From Carnobacterium_B sp045617425 (GTDB taxonomy: Bacteria; Bacillota; Bacilli; Lactobacillales; Carnobacteriaceae), in assembly GCF_045617425.1 (NCBI RefSeq), contig NZ_JAZLIO010000018.1:62001-126000 (forward strand): a DNA stretch of 64,000 nucleotides, read 5' to 3'. Of the stretch, positions 1 through 8,666 are shown one piece after another (position 1 is the stretch's first letter; each line of letters opens with the position of its first letter). Under the pieces are notes generated by a model. That model was not told where the DNA came from, made no database searches, and saw nothing but the letters and a program-made list of their open reading frames with translations. A program made the translations under genes and the position numbers.

Positions 1-567
1 TTGTACAAAGGTTAACGGCGGGGTAATAGAAATACCTCCAAGTGCATCTGCTAACTCTTTTAATCCTTTCATATTTATTTCAACATAATAGTCAATTGGA
101 ATATCTAATAAGTTTTGTACTGTATTGATGGACATTTGTACTCCGCCAAAAGCATAGGCGTGATTGATTTTATCTTTTGTTCCATGTCCGATAATTTCGG
201 TATAGGTATCACGAGGGATGCTTAAAATAGTCATTTTTTCTTTTTCTTTATTAACTGTTAATAACATGACGGTATCCGAACGTCCTTTTTCAGTTCGACC
301 CAAATCGCCACTGTCAGTTCCTAAAAGCAACATAGAAAATGGATGATCCTCTACCTTGACGTCAATAGGTTCAGAACGTTTATTTTCCATCTTAATATCC
401 TGAAAAACAGTATCAGAGGTGTTACGAACATCTATGTATACTTTCCCTCCGAGTATTCCCCCTGCAACAAGCAATATGAGAACTACGGTTAGAACAACTA
501 ATAATTTGCGATTTCGCTTAATTTCTTGATGCTTGATTTTATTTTTATCTGAACGTTTTTTAGACAT
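1..567 (-). CDS. LytR-CpsA-Psr (LCP) family protein, 5' part only
   Basis: Only the first 189 codons lie in the window; the gene runs off the left edge. My translation shows a basic N-terminus (MSKKRSDKNKIKHQ), one membrane segment at about residues 25-45, then the start of an LCP domain with LLLGTDSGDLGRTEKGRSDT and the family motif SIPRDTYTEI. LCP proteins transfer undecaprenyl-linked polymers such as teichoic acid or capsule onto peptidoglycan, outside the membrane. The arginines expected to bind the lipid pyrophosphate are present in this part. The ATG at 567 follows a good AGGAGGAATTC ribosome site. The polymer handled cannot be told. Confidence 0.9.
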   Translation of the reverse strand, partial: MSKKRSDKNKIKHQEIKRNRKLLVVLTVVLILLVAGGILGGKVYIDVRNTSDTVFQDIKMENKRSEPIDVKVEDHPFSMLLLGTDSGDLGRTEKGRSDTVMLLTVNKEKEKMTILSIPRDTYTEIIGHGTKDKINHAYAFGGVQMSINTVQNLLDIPIDYYVEINMKGLKELADALGGISITPPLTFVQ

Positions 568-788
568 AGAATTCCTCCTGTTATTTTTCACTAACTGATT
601 TGTAGACAAGAGAATTTCCGAATTGTTAATCTTAAAAAAATTCTTCTCTTACTGTATAAAATTTTTTCCTTTCTTTAACAAATATCCTATTATTCTAATT
701 ACTATAACAGAACATTCTTAATTTTTTTTTAAGCGTGAAAATACAAAAATTAAATACAATAGAATAGATTTTAAATCATTTTATTTAT

Positions 789-821
789 AAAAAAAAAGCC
801 ATTCAACTATTCGATTGAATG
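789..821 (-). terminator. Rho-independent terminator of uppP
   Basis: On the minus strand CATTCAA and TTGAATG form a seven-pair stem (800-821) followed by a run of T. It lies just beyond the uppP stop. The remaining bases between 568 and 855 hold the promoter side of the LCP gene and nothing else I recognise. Confidence 0.8.
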
Positions 822-855
822 AACTTTATAAAAGTACTATACAGTTTGATAATTG

Positions 856-1662
856 TTAAAAGAAAACTAAGAGTAACATACCTACAATAAAACAATAATA
901 GGAAAAATAAACTAGTTTACCCTTCTTCATAATTCCCATAAACCATTTTGTAGCAAAAAAGGTCATTACAAGTGTTGCAATAAATGCAGCTAGATATGGA
1001 ATAGCTAAGTCTGTTTTATTCGGTTCATTTAAAAAATCAGAAAAACCTAAGATAACTCCTCCAAGACTGATAGGAATGTATAGCATAAATGAAAATCGCA
1101 ATGCAGTATCTTGTTTCATTCCGACGGCAACCGCCGAAATAATGGTTGCTCCAGAACGACTAATTCCCGGTGTCAAAGCTACAGCCTGTCCCAATCCTAC
1201 TATTAAAGCATCCTTTATGGTAATATCACTCTCATTTTTACTACCCTTTATATTTCGGATCAACCATAAAGCAGTACCTGTCGCAAATAACATTAAAGCT
1301 ATTACTGTCATACTTACATTGTCTGCTATGTAGTCATTTAATAAGATTCCAAGAACACCTGCCGGAATACTTCCAATAATGATAAATAAAACAAAGAAAA
1401 AGTCACTTTTATAGCGATTATTTTTCGTTTTCAAATAACGAATTGAATTTGTTGCAAGTCTTAAAATATCCTTCCTATAAATATAAACAATAGCAACTAA
1501 CGAAGCTGTATTGGTTAATATAGCAAACGTAAACCCTTGTTCGCCTAATCCTAAAATTTCGCTAGCAATCAATACATGTCCACTAGAGGATACAGGAATT
1601 GGTTCTGTAAATCCTTGAACCAGACCAATAATTATCATTTTTATTATTAATATAATGTCCAA
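856..1662 (-). CDS. uppP: Undecaprenyl-diphosphatase UppP (BacA family)
   Basis: A 268-residue, very hydrophobic protein of the usual length for UppP. It dephosphorylates undecaprenyl pyrophosphate at the membrane, recycling the lipid carrier for cell-wall synthesis, and gives some bacitracin tolerance. Family motifs seen: GFTEPIPVSSSGH near residues 17-29 (normally E-F/L-L-P-VSSSGH) and LTPGISRSGATI near residue 160, which form the active site. The start is a TTG with an AAGGAG about 14 bases upstream; no better start fits the conserved N-terminus. It is transcribed alone, ending at its own terminator. Confidence 0.93.
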   Translation of the reverse strand: MDIILIIKMIIIGLVQGFTEPIPVSSSGHVLIASEILGLGEQGFTFAILTNTASLVAIVYIYRKDILRLATNSIRYLKTKNNRYKSDFFFVLFIIIGSIPAGVLGILLNDYIADNVSMTVIALMLFATGTALWLIRNIKGSKNESDITIKDALIVGLGQAVALTPGISRSGATIISAVAVGMKQDTALRFSFMLYIPISLGGVILGFSDFLNEPNKTDLAIPYLAAFIATLVMTFFATKWFMGIMKKGKLVYFSYYCFIVGMLLLVFF

Positions 1663-2000
1663 GTCTTCTATCTCATCTCCTTATCAATTGTTTTATTTAA
1701 AAATTATACATATTCATTAAGTAAAGATTATCTAAATAAAAATGATGCAAATCCGGCAATAATAGAAAAACTTAACTTTATTGTAACTTTTCTGATATCG
1801 AGTTTAACAGCCATGATTTTATTTTTCAATGTTTTTTTGGTACTTTCAAAATTACTGTCACAGAATTTTTAATACTTTTATTCTATTAGTGTTTATCAAA
1901 ACGTTCTTTTAATTGTGTTCAGTATCTCAAATAATTTTTTAAAGTAACTCCAGAACAAGCAATTTAAGAGCGTATTAAACGATTGATGCCGCATGTATTT

Positions 2001-2039
2001 TAGTTAACGGTATAGAATTACATTGGATACTGTTAACTA
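2001..2039. repeat. 13-bp inverted repeat in the uppP-nitroreductase gap
   Basis: TAGTTAACGGTAT (2001-2013) and ATACTGTTAACTA (2027-2039) pair over 13 positions with one G-T wobble. The arms are followed by A-rich sequence on the plus strand, so it is not a standard terminator in either direction. The rest of 1663-2040 is AT-rich, with no supported gene. Confidence 0.6.
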
Positions 2040-2040
2040 A

Positions 2041-2088
2041 AAAAAAAAAAGATTCTAACATTTGAAAAAATGATAGAGTCTTTTTTTT
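2041..2088 (-). terminator. Terminator downstream of the nitroreductase gene
   Basis: GACTCTATCATTT and AAATGTTAGAATC pair with two mismatches and are bracketed by long A and T runs, so it can work in both directions. It serves the nitroreductase gene on the minus strand. Confidence 0.85.
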
Positions 2089-2138
2089 ATCGAGCATAAT
2101 ATATTCAATTTAAATGGTTTATTTGTAGTTCACTTTTT

Positions 2139-2777
2139 TCACTTAAAAGTAGTGACTTTCTCTGCATCTAAGCAAACAGAATCATAGCCTTCTTCCATTG
2201 CTTTTCCAATAGATACAATCATAACTGGAATATAACGCTCTTTCTCTAAATCAAATGCCTCTGCTAATTGGTCAGCTTCAAATCCACCAATTGCATTCGT
2301 ATCATAACCATGACTACGTGCTACTAGCATCAATTGCATAGCTGCTAAACTAGAGTCAATTTTCACGACATCATTCATGGCTGATTTAGAAAGATTTTTG
2401 TAGTGAGGAATAATTGCAGCTAATTGTTGATCTCTTACTTCTGGAGGCATTTTTCCTTCTTCAACTGCTTGGTTATAGATTTCTTCTCCAAGTCTATAGC
2501 ATTCCATATCGCCAAATATCACTATCATTGCTGATGATGTATCATTTTGACGAGTGTTAAAACGAATTAAAGGTTTCAATTTGTCCTTTTCTTCACTGCT
2601 TTCGATAACGACAAAACGCCAAGGTTGCATATTGACTGAAGAGGGTGCTGTTGTTGCTTCTTGAATCATTTCTAACATTTCTTCGTGGGAGATTTTAACA
2701 TTTTTATCATATATACGTATTGATCTTCTTCCTAATGTGATATCCGAAAAATCATTATTTGTTAATTTAGTAGTCAT
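2139..2777 (-). CDS. Nitroreductase family protein
   Basis: A 212-residue FMN-dependent nitroreductase-fold protein. The N-terminal motif RRSIRIYDKN and the following APSSVNMQPWRFVV are the classic FMN-binding segments, and the glycine-rich SHGYDTNAIGGF near residue 165 is also typical. Members reduce nitro compounds, quinones or flavins with NAD(P)H in the cytosol; the substrate cannot be inferred. Its ATG lies three bases after the stop of the broken marR gene and uses a GAAGAGG inside that gene, so the two were one operon. Regulation by the lost MarR protein at the palindrome near 3228 is likely ancestral. Confidence 0.9.
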   Translation of the reverse strand: MTTKLTNNDFSDITLGRRSIRIYDKNVKISHEEMLEMIQEATTAPSSVNMQPWRFVVIESSEEKDKLKPLIRFNTRQNDTSSAMIVIFGDMECYRLGEEIYNQAVEEGKMPPEVRDQQLAAIIPHYKNLSKSAMNDVVKIDSSLAAMQLMLVARSHGYDTNAIGGFEADQLAEAFDLEKERYIPVMIVSIGKAMEEGYDSVCLDAEKVTTFK

Positions 2778-2780
2778 CGT

Positions 2781-3199
2781 TTATGCCTCTTCCTGTTTAG
2801 TTAGTTTATTCAATAAGTGTAACAATAGTTCAGCTTCTTCATTATTCAGTGCGATCTTTAAATTATTGCCTAGGGAATTATGTTCTTTTTCACAATTTTC
2901 TAAATCCTGTTTTGCATTCTCCGTTAACTGAACAAAAACTTCTCTATTATTTTCTTGGTTACGTTCTCTAATAACATAATTTTTTCTTCCAATATTTTTA
3001 AATGTCTAGTAATAGCAGCACTATCTATTTTTAATTCTAGATGTATTTGAGATTGAGAGCATTTCCCATTTTCTTTGAGAAACATCATCAACTCAAACCT
3101 GGTTAAACTAAAACCAGTTTCTTTCTCAAAAAGTGACGTAGTCTATTGGTTAGATACTTTAATTTGATAGAACAACTGACTTATTTTCTTCAAGTTCAT
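2781..3199 (-). pseudogene. Broken MarR-family regulator gene
   Basis: Reading from the ATG at 3199 gives MNLKKISQLFYQIKVSNQ and then a TAG stop at 3143-3145. Past it the frame continues as a clear MarR winged helix (FSLTRFELMMFLKENGKCSQ, then IDSAAITRHLKILEEK). A second lesion follows: the T run at 2980-2985 is one base short, shifting the frame; restoring it gives the wing (VIRERNQENNREVFVQLTEN) and a C-terminal helix down to the TAA at 2781. The length of 419 bases, one short of a multiple of three, agrees. A functional protein is not expected unless the sequence has errors. Confidence 0.85.
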
Positions 3200-3209
3200 T
3201 ATTATTTTC

Positions 3210-3247
3210 CTTTCCTCTATTATTGACGTGTCAATAACAGAGGAAAG
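3210..3247. promoter_or_regulatory. MarR-type palindromic operator
   Basis: A 38-base palindrome with one mismatched pair (3219/3238) and a two-base centre. The core is TTATTGAC-GT-GTCAATAA (3220-3237), extended by CCTCT and AGAGG. It sits 10-50 bases upstream of the broken marR gene and covers its likely ribosome site, the usual place for MarR autoregulation. Confidence 0.75.
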
Positions 3248-3354
3248 AATGGTAGTTGTAAAGAATCTTACTTTTAACAGGTGTTTTATTTGACTGTGCT
3301 ATAAATAAACCAAACTATTCCAGTAGATAAAAAAGGCTAGCAGCTTTTATTAGG

Positions 3355-4671
3355 CTATTCACTAATTTCTTTACCTTGTCGTTCAGGACTTGTCCAAGTA
3401 CCTTCTCCATGCCCTAGTATTGTTTTGACAGCCGGAATGAATGTAGTGACGATAGCTACTGCATTCATCATCCAGAATAGTAACATATAGAATGGAGAAA
3501 AAATAAAATATTTAAGTTTCCTACCATTATCATCGATAAGCATGCTGGCACCTAATTGCATCACACCAGCAATCATTTCAAAGCTGACAAAAATAAAATT
3601 CATTGTCAGCATATGATAGACTCGTTCAAAATTTCCCTCCATAAAAAAATTTATTAGCATCACAATAAATATGAAAGAGTAGATCCAAAATACAAAAGTC
3701 CACACAATACTTAAGGTTTGATCAATAAAAATGGCCGTCCGCCCAATATGTTGAAAAGGGTGCAGTAACACTTTTTTAAAATTTGTTAACCAAACTTCTG
3801 TCCCTCCTCTAGCCCAGCGCCTACGTTGCCGATAAAGCATTTTTAAGTTTTCTGGAACTTCCATGTAGAACATGATATCTGGAGCAAAAATAGAAATCCA
3901 CCCTTTACACTGATGATCCCAAGCAATACTGATATCTTCTGTTGCACGATCTTGACGAAATAGCCCAGCATCGATTAGTGGTTCTTTTCGATACATTGTA
4001 TTAGCTCCACTATAGGCATATAAGCTTCCTAAAACACCCGCTTGAGTTCTTTTAATTATTCCAACAATACTTGAAAATTCAACTGTTTGAGACTTACCTA
4101 ATACGCTTGTGCGGTTTTTCACATCCATATTAGCAGTAACTGCAGCAATATTAGCAGAGTCTGGTCTCATAAAGTAATTAATGTATTTCCATAAAGCATC
4201 TGGTTCAGGTACAGTATCAGCATCATTACTCAACATATACTCACCTTTAGCAAAGGCAAGTCCGACATTGAAAGCATGAGCTTTACCTTTGTTCTCCTCA
4301 ATTCGAATGACCCGTAACTTGTCATACTTTTCCATTAATCGATTTAAAATTTTTGGCGTACGATCAGTAGATCCATCATCAATTACTAATATTTCATAAT
4401 TAGAGTAATTAATTTTATTCATTAGATAGTTGATAGTGTCATTAATACTAATTTCTTCATTGTGCGCAGGAATCATAATCGTAATCATAGGCTCTAGTTT
4501 AGTTGGAATTTCTATCCATTCATTTTGTTTATAGTTAAATGCATACGTGTAACAAAGAACACCAATGAACCAAGTAAAACCTCCAATAATTGGATACGTC
4601 ATCACTATTAACAATAGAAGGGTCAATAAAAAATCCATTAAAGATACACCTGTATCAATAAAAGGAAACAT
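3355..4671 (-). CDS. PgaC/IcaA-like membrane glycosyltransferase (GT2)
   Basis: A 438-residue processive family 2 glycosyltransferase. An N-terminal membrane segment pair (about 10-45) is followed by the GT-A domain with IMIPAHNEE, VIDDGSTD, SNDADTVPEP (the DxD), TEDISIAWD (catalytic Asp) and RQRRRWARGG (QxxRW), then three or four C-terminal membrane helices. This layout matches poly-N-acetylglucosamine synthase and, less closely, hyaluronan or cellulose synthases. I start it at MFPFIDTG (4671), eight bases after GGAGGAG and one base after the upstream stop, rather than at the in-frame ATG at 4710. The product is probably a secreted beta-linked polysaccharide; the sugar is an inference. Confidence 0.82.
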   Translation of the reverse strand: MFPFIDTGVSLMDFLLTLLLLIVMTYPIIGGFTWFIGVLCYTYAFNYKQNEWIEIPTKLEPMITIMIPAHNEEISINDTINYLMNKINYSNYEILVIDDGSTDRTPKILNRLMEKYDKLRVIRIEENKGKAHAFNVGLAFAKGEYMLSNDADTVPEPDALWKYINYFMRPDSANIAAVTANMDVKNRTSVLGKSQTVEFSSIVGIIKRTQAGVLGSLYAYSGANTMYRKEPLIDAGLFRQDRATEDISIAWDHQCKGWISIFAPDIMFYMEVPENLKMLYRQRRRWARGGTEVWLTNFKKVLLHPFQHIGRTAIFIDQTLSIVWTFVFWIYSFIFIVMLINFFMEGNFERVYHMLTMNFIFVSFEMIAGVMQLGASMLIDDNGRKLKYFIFSPFYMLLFWMMNAVAIVTTFIPAVKTILGHGEGTWTSPERQGKEISE

Positions 4672-4672
4672 C

Positions 4673-5176
4673 TTATTCTCCTCCTTTGATATAGAGATCA
4701 TTAATTTCATTCGTTTCTATATTTTTTGCACTTGGAACTGAATAATAACGAACATTTTCTCGAAAATCTTTTTTTCCAAAACGTCTATCATAAAACAGTT
4801 CTAATACCTCTTTATTCTTTTCAATAGTATCCTCATCAATAATTTTTCTTTTTTGCAATACATTTTTATATCTGTAATTGTTCCAAATAGTTAGAAGTGT
4901 GAATGAAACGGTTATAAAAAGAAAGATAATAGATAAAAATATTAAGAAAAACTTAACTGCTACGACTTCTTCTAAATAAACAATAAAATTTAGTTGTTCT
5001 GCTTTTTCAGGATAAATAAACGGGAAAAGAAGCCAAACGAAAGGTAATATAACCCCTCCCCAACCTAGTAATGTTAAGATACTTTGACGTAATTTAAGAA
5101 TGAAATATCCGTGACTAAAAAACTTATCAGAAACAAACATATCTTTTACTTCTTTATTAGAAATTTTGTTTTGCAT
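4673..5176 (-). CDS. PgaD-like accessory membrane protein
   Basis: A 167-residue protein with two membrane helices (about 33-55 and 75-105) and a charged C-terminal tail. It starts at MQNKISNK (5176), nine bases after AGGAG; an in-frame ATG further upstream lacks a ribosome site. It ends one base before the glycosyltransferase start, so the two are translationally coupled. PgaD and IcaD are small two-helix partners needed for synthase activity; the position and topology fit, but sequence similarity is too low for me to be certain. No deacetylase or exporter gene is adjacent, so a full pga or ica operon is not present. Confidence 0.6.
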   Translation of the reverse strand: MQNKISNKEVKDMFVSDKFFSHGYFILKLRQSILTLLGWGGVILPFVWLLFPFIYPEKAEQLNFIVYLEEVVAVKFFLIFLSIIFLFITVSFTLLTIWNNYRYKNVLQKRKIIDEDTIEKNKEVLELFYDRRFGKKDFRENVRYYSVPSAKNIETNEINDLYIKGGE

Positions 5177-5549
5177 AATAAATATCTCCTTTCTATTTAC
5201 TAGCATCTGAACAAGCAATTTTTATTAGGAAATTTGTCATTGCACTCTCTATTAAAGGTTTTTTATTTTCCCTCTTTTTCAAATAAAAATTATAATAATT
5301 TTTTCACAAGCTTCAAGTCATTTTTATTAAAAACCATATATTTTTTAATTTCTGTTTCCTCAGGGTATATTATTGTTCCCAAATCCCATCCAACTGTATT
5401 TCTGTATTTAGTGCTTTCTAAACATAATGTTCAGTTTTTATCACGTTGTTTAAAAGAAAGAAAACATCAGAACCTGAATGAACGAATAACAGCCTATTTC
5501 GATTATTTTCATATATAATCTAATTACACAGACTATTAGGAGGTTTTTT
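5177..5549. other. Divergent intergenic region, AT-rich
   Basis: This separates the polysaccharide pair from the first oxidoreductase. A TATAAT near 5512 followed by AGGAGG before 5550 suggests a promoter for the rightward gene, without a good -35. The 94-codon open frame here (5234-5518) has no ribosome site and an unlikely composition, so I do not call a gene. Confidence 0.5.
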
Positions 5550-6566
5550 ATGTTAACAATGGCATATATTGGAAATGGGAAAAGTACAAATCGTTACCAT
5601 TTACCTTTTTCACAAAAAACAGAAAATATTCATATAAAAACGATTTATTCTCGTAATGAAAACAGCTCATGGGATAAGGTTCCTGGTGTCCACTACACTA
5701 CGAATTTAGAAGAAATTTGGAATGATCCAGAAATTAAATTAGTTGCAATTTGTCTACCCAGTTCATTGCATTTTGAATTTGCAAAATTAGCATTAGAAAA
5801 GGGAAAAAACGTACTTGTTGAAAAACCTTTTACTGAAACTGCCAAAGAAGCAAAAGAACTATTTGAGCTAGCAAAATCAAAAAAATTACTTGTTCAATGT
5901 TATCAAAACAGACGCTACGATTCAGATTTTCTAACAGCTCAAAAAATCATCGAAAGTGGAATGATTGGCGAGTTATTAGAAGTGGAAATGCATTATGACT
6001 ATTTCAGACCAGAAGTTCCAGAAAATGCTACAGAATTTTCTGCCGCTTCAAGTTATTTATATGGGCATGGCTGCCATACCATTGATCAAGTTCTTTCTTA
6101 CTTTGGAGATCCCGATTCCATTCATTATGATGTGAGACAATTATTAGGCCCCGGTCGAATGAATGATTATTTTGACTTAGACTTTTACTATTCAAAAATA
6201 AAAGTTTCAGTTAAATCGAGTTATTTCAGAATAAAACAACGACCAAGTTTTGTTCTATATGGTAAGAAAGGCATGTTTATCAAACAAGAGAAAGACAGAC
6301 AGGAAGAACATTTAAAATTATTCTATATGCCTACTAATCCTGATTTTGGTATAGATACTCCAAATCATTATGGTACTGTGACTTATATTGATGCTGATGG
6401 TCTCTATCATGAAGAAAAAGTAGTCTCAGAAATTGGGGATTACAGTTATGTTTATGAAGGTTTACATGAATCTATTATCAATGGAAAAGATAAACTAGTA
6501 AAAGATGAAGAAACAATCCGTCAATTGGAAATACTTGAAGAAGGCATCAAAAAAATCAGCTACTAA
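5550..6566 (+). CDS. Gfo/Idh/MocA family oxidoreductase, YhhX-like
   Basis: A 338-residue NAD(P)-dependent oxidoreductase. The Rossmann start MLTMAYIGNGKSTNRYHLPF, then VAICLPSSLHFEFAKLAL and the family motif KNVLVEKPFT (Lys-Pro near residue 93) are seen; YGHGCHTIDQ gives the usual catalytic His/Asp region. It matches Escherichia coli YhhX along most of its length as I recall it. Substrates of this branch are not established; the wider family acts on sugars, inositols and their derivatives. AGGAGG sits six bases before the ATG. It is followed 51 bases later by a second member of the family. Confidence 0.88.
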   Translation: MLTMAYIGNGKSTNRYHLPFSQKTENIHIKTIYSRNENSSWDKVPGVHYTTNLEEIWNDPEIKLVAICLPSSLHFEFAKLALEKGKNVLVEKPFTETAKEAKELFELAKSKKLLVQCYQNRRYDSDFLTAQKIIESGMIGELLEVEMHYDYFRPEVPENATEFSAASSYLYGHGCHTIDQVLSYFGDPDSIHYDVRQLLGPGRMNDYFDLDFYYSKIKVSVKSSYFRIKQRPSFVLYGKKGMFIKQEKDRQEEHLKLFYMPTNPDFGIDTPNHYGTVTYIDADGLYHEEKVVSEIGDYSYVYEGLHESIINGKDKLVKDEETIRQLEILEEGIKKISY

Positions 6567-6617
6567 CTGATCTATGCATCTTAAAAAATATTACTCCATT
6601 AAGAAAGAAGGTTTATC

Positions 6618-7595
6618 ATGAAACTCGCGATTATAGGTGCAGGAATGATAGTAAACGATTTTTTAACGATGATTGGCGACGTTCCTGGAATTCAGTTAGA
6701 GGCAATTGTCGGAACTGAAAGAAGTATGGATAAAATGAAGAGTTTAAAAAGGAAATACGGAATCCATCAAGTCCTAACGAACTATGAAGATTGTTTAGAA
6801 AGTACGGACATAGATACCGTTTATATTGCATTACCTAACCATTTGCATTTCTCTTTTGCTAAACAAGCTATCCTTAATAAAAAAAATGTGATTTGTGAAA
6901 AACCATTTACATTAAATTTATACGAAATGAAAGAACTTAAAGAATTAGCTCTAACAAACAAAGTTATGTTGTTGGAAGCTATAACCAATCAATATTTAAC
7001 CAATTACAGAAAAATAAAAGAATCAATAAAGGACATTGGAACGATTAAACTAATTGAATGTAATTATTCTCAATATTCTTCAAGATATGATGCGTTCAAA
7101 AATGGAGAGGTATTGCCTGCTTTCAACCCTAAAATGGGTGGGGGAGCTTTGATGGATATTAATATCTATAATATCCATTTTGTAATGGGGCTTTTAGGTG
7201 AACCCAAAGAGGTAAGCTACCTAGCAAATATTGAAAAAGGAATCGATACTTCTGGTATACTCAGTCTTGATTATGGGGATAAAAAAGTAGTCTGTATAGG
7301 TGCCAAAGATTCTACGGCTCCGATACGAACCATTATTCAAGGTGATAAAGGGGCCATCATTATTGAAGGACCCACAAGCATTATCGAACGATTTACTGTA
7401 ATAGACCATCAAAATAAGAGCGAAGTAATTGATTCTAACGTTCATACGCATCGGATGTATGAAGAATTTATTGAATTTGAAAGAATCATTAGAGAATCTG
7501 ATTTTGAAGCTATGACACAACACCTGGACCATAGTGAATTGGTTATGTCTGTTGTAGATAAAGGTTTAGAATCTGCTGGCATAACATTAGGTTGA
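6618..7595 (+). CDS. Gfo/Idh/MocA family oxidoreductase
   Basis: A 325-residue relative of the preceding gene, with Rossmann motif AIIGAGMIVNDF, VYIALPNHLHFSFAKQAI and NVICEKPFTLN. GGGALMDINIYNIHFV occupies the place of the GGGxxxDxG(C/V)Y active-site motif of this family, so the pattern is slightly altered. It is probably an NAD(P)-dependent sugar or polyol dehydrogenase. The ribosome site is GAAGG. It is likely cotranscribed with the YhhX-like gene. Its stop is only three bases from the stop of the convergent RpiR gene, leaving no room for a terminator between them. Confidence 0.85.
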   Translation: MKLAIIGAGMIVNDFLTMIGDVPGIQLEAIVGTERSMDKMKSLKRKYGIHQVLTNYEDCLESTDIDTVYIALPNHLHFSFAKQAILNKKNVICEKPFTLNLYEMKELKELALTNKVMLLEAITNQYLTNYRKIKESIKDIGTIKLIECNYSQYSSRYDAFKNGEVLPAFNPKMGGGALMDINIYNIHFVMGLLGEPKEVSYLANIEKGIDTSGILSLDYGDKKVVCIGAKDSTAPIRTIIQGDKGAIIIEGPTSIIERFTVIDHQNKSEVIDSNVHTHRMYEEFIEFERIIRESDFEAMTQHLDHSELVMSVVDKGLESAGITLG

Positions 7596-7598
7596 TTT

Positions 7599-8468
7599 TT
7601 ATATCTCTTCAGACAAAATCCCATTTTCAATTAAAAATTGTTTTTTCTTCAAATTTTCTAGATTATCTCTGTATTCTTTTGCATATAAAACGGAATAGAG
7701 CGTATTCAATATGTATTCAAATGCAACTTGTGAGGCAAACGTTCCAATCTTTACAAAATCATATTCTTCTTGAACGACTACGATCGTTTTGGTAGCTAAC
7801 TGAATCAAGTCAGAGTTTGAATTTCCTGTTATCAAGATTGTTGGAACCTTTTCATTAGAAAAATGTTGTAGAATACGATTATTATGCGGACTAATTCCTC
7901 CGTAAGATAAAAATAAAGCACAATCATTTTGGGTAAGGTTGGATGCATTCCAAGCTACATCTGCATATTCTTCAGAAATAATAGCAAATTTGTTGATTTT
8001 TACTAATTTACTTTGGAAACTTCTCGCTCTTACTTGTGAATCACCACGAGAAAACAGAAAAATACGTTCAGAATTGTACAGCATTTCTGCAACCGATTGT
8101 AGTAGTTCTTCATCTAATTGAGCTAACGTCTTTTTTACCGTATCAATAGTTAAATCTGCCATATTCTTAGCTATATCCATAGTTAAATCTTCTTGTTTAA
8201 ATGGGAAGTTTGCATCTACTTCACCTGGCAAATGCAATTCACTATAAACGACACTCGAAATTGCAAGTTTAAAACTTCTAAAGCCATCATATCCGATTTT
8301 TTTACAGAGACGGATAATTGTTGAGTGAGAGGTATAGGTTAATTTTGCTAAATCTTCAATATAGATAGTCGGAATCTTAGTGATGTTTTGAATAATATAA
8401 TCGGCAATTCTTATTTCCGTATTTGTAAAGTTATGTTGATCTTTTAATTTATTCACTATTTGCAACAC
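7599..8468 (-). CDS. RpiR-family transcriptional regulator
   Basis: A 289-residue repressor or activator with an N-terminal RpiR helix-turn-helix (about 10-80, including YTSHSTIIRLCKKIGYDGF) and a C-terminal SIS sugar-phosphate-binding domain (about 105-240, with LFSRGDSQVRARSF and LFLSYGG). I use the GTG at 8468, nine bases after AAGGAG; the TTG at 8477 abuts the ribosome site and is unlikely. It lies downstream of the beta-glucoside operon on the same strand, separated by a terminator, and tail-to-tail with the oxidoreductase pair. Either set could be its target. Confidence 0.88.
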   Translation of the reverse strand: MLQIVNKLKDQHNFTNTEIRIADYIIQNITKIPTIYIEDLAKLTYTSHSTIIRLCKKIGYDGFRSFKLAISSVVYSELHLPGEVDANFPFKQEDLTMDIAKNMADLTIDTVKKTLAQLDEELLQSVAEMLYNSERIFLFSRGDSQVRARSFQSKLVKINKFAIISEEYADVAWNASNLTQNDCALFLSYGGISPHNNRILQHFSNEKVPTILITGNSNSDLIQLATKTIVVVQEEYDFVKIGTFASQVAFEYILNTLYSVLYAKEYRDNLENLKKKQFLIENGILSEEI

Positions 8469-8590
8469 GGTTAACAACTCCTTTATAAAATTATTCTATC
8501 CTATCTAGCTCTAATTTACTATAATCTCTATTGTGGTCAAGCAATAAAACATTCCTTTATAACATGCATCATCTAACCTCAAATAACCTC

Positions 8591-8628
8591 AAAAAAATTC
8601 TACCGCTTAAGAGCAGTAGAATTTTTTT
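8591..8628 (-). terminator. Terminator after the beta-glucoside operon
   Basis: AAAAAAATTCTAC and GTAGAATTTTTTT form a 13-pair stem around a 12-base loop. It is symmetrical and may act both ways, ending the glucosidase transcript ahead of the RpiR gene. Confidence 0.88.
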
Positions 8629-8666
8629 AGTTTACGTATTTTAAGGAACTTCAAAATCTTAACAAC

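Noticed and set aside
5234..5518. 94-codon open frame on the plus strand
   Set aside because: There is no ribosome site, and the composition is dominated by Phe, Ser and Leu from AT-rich DNA; it lies in a promoter region.
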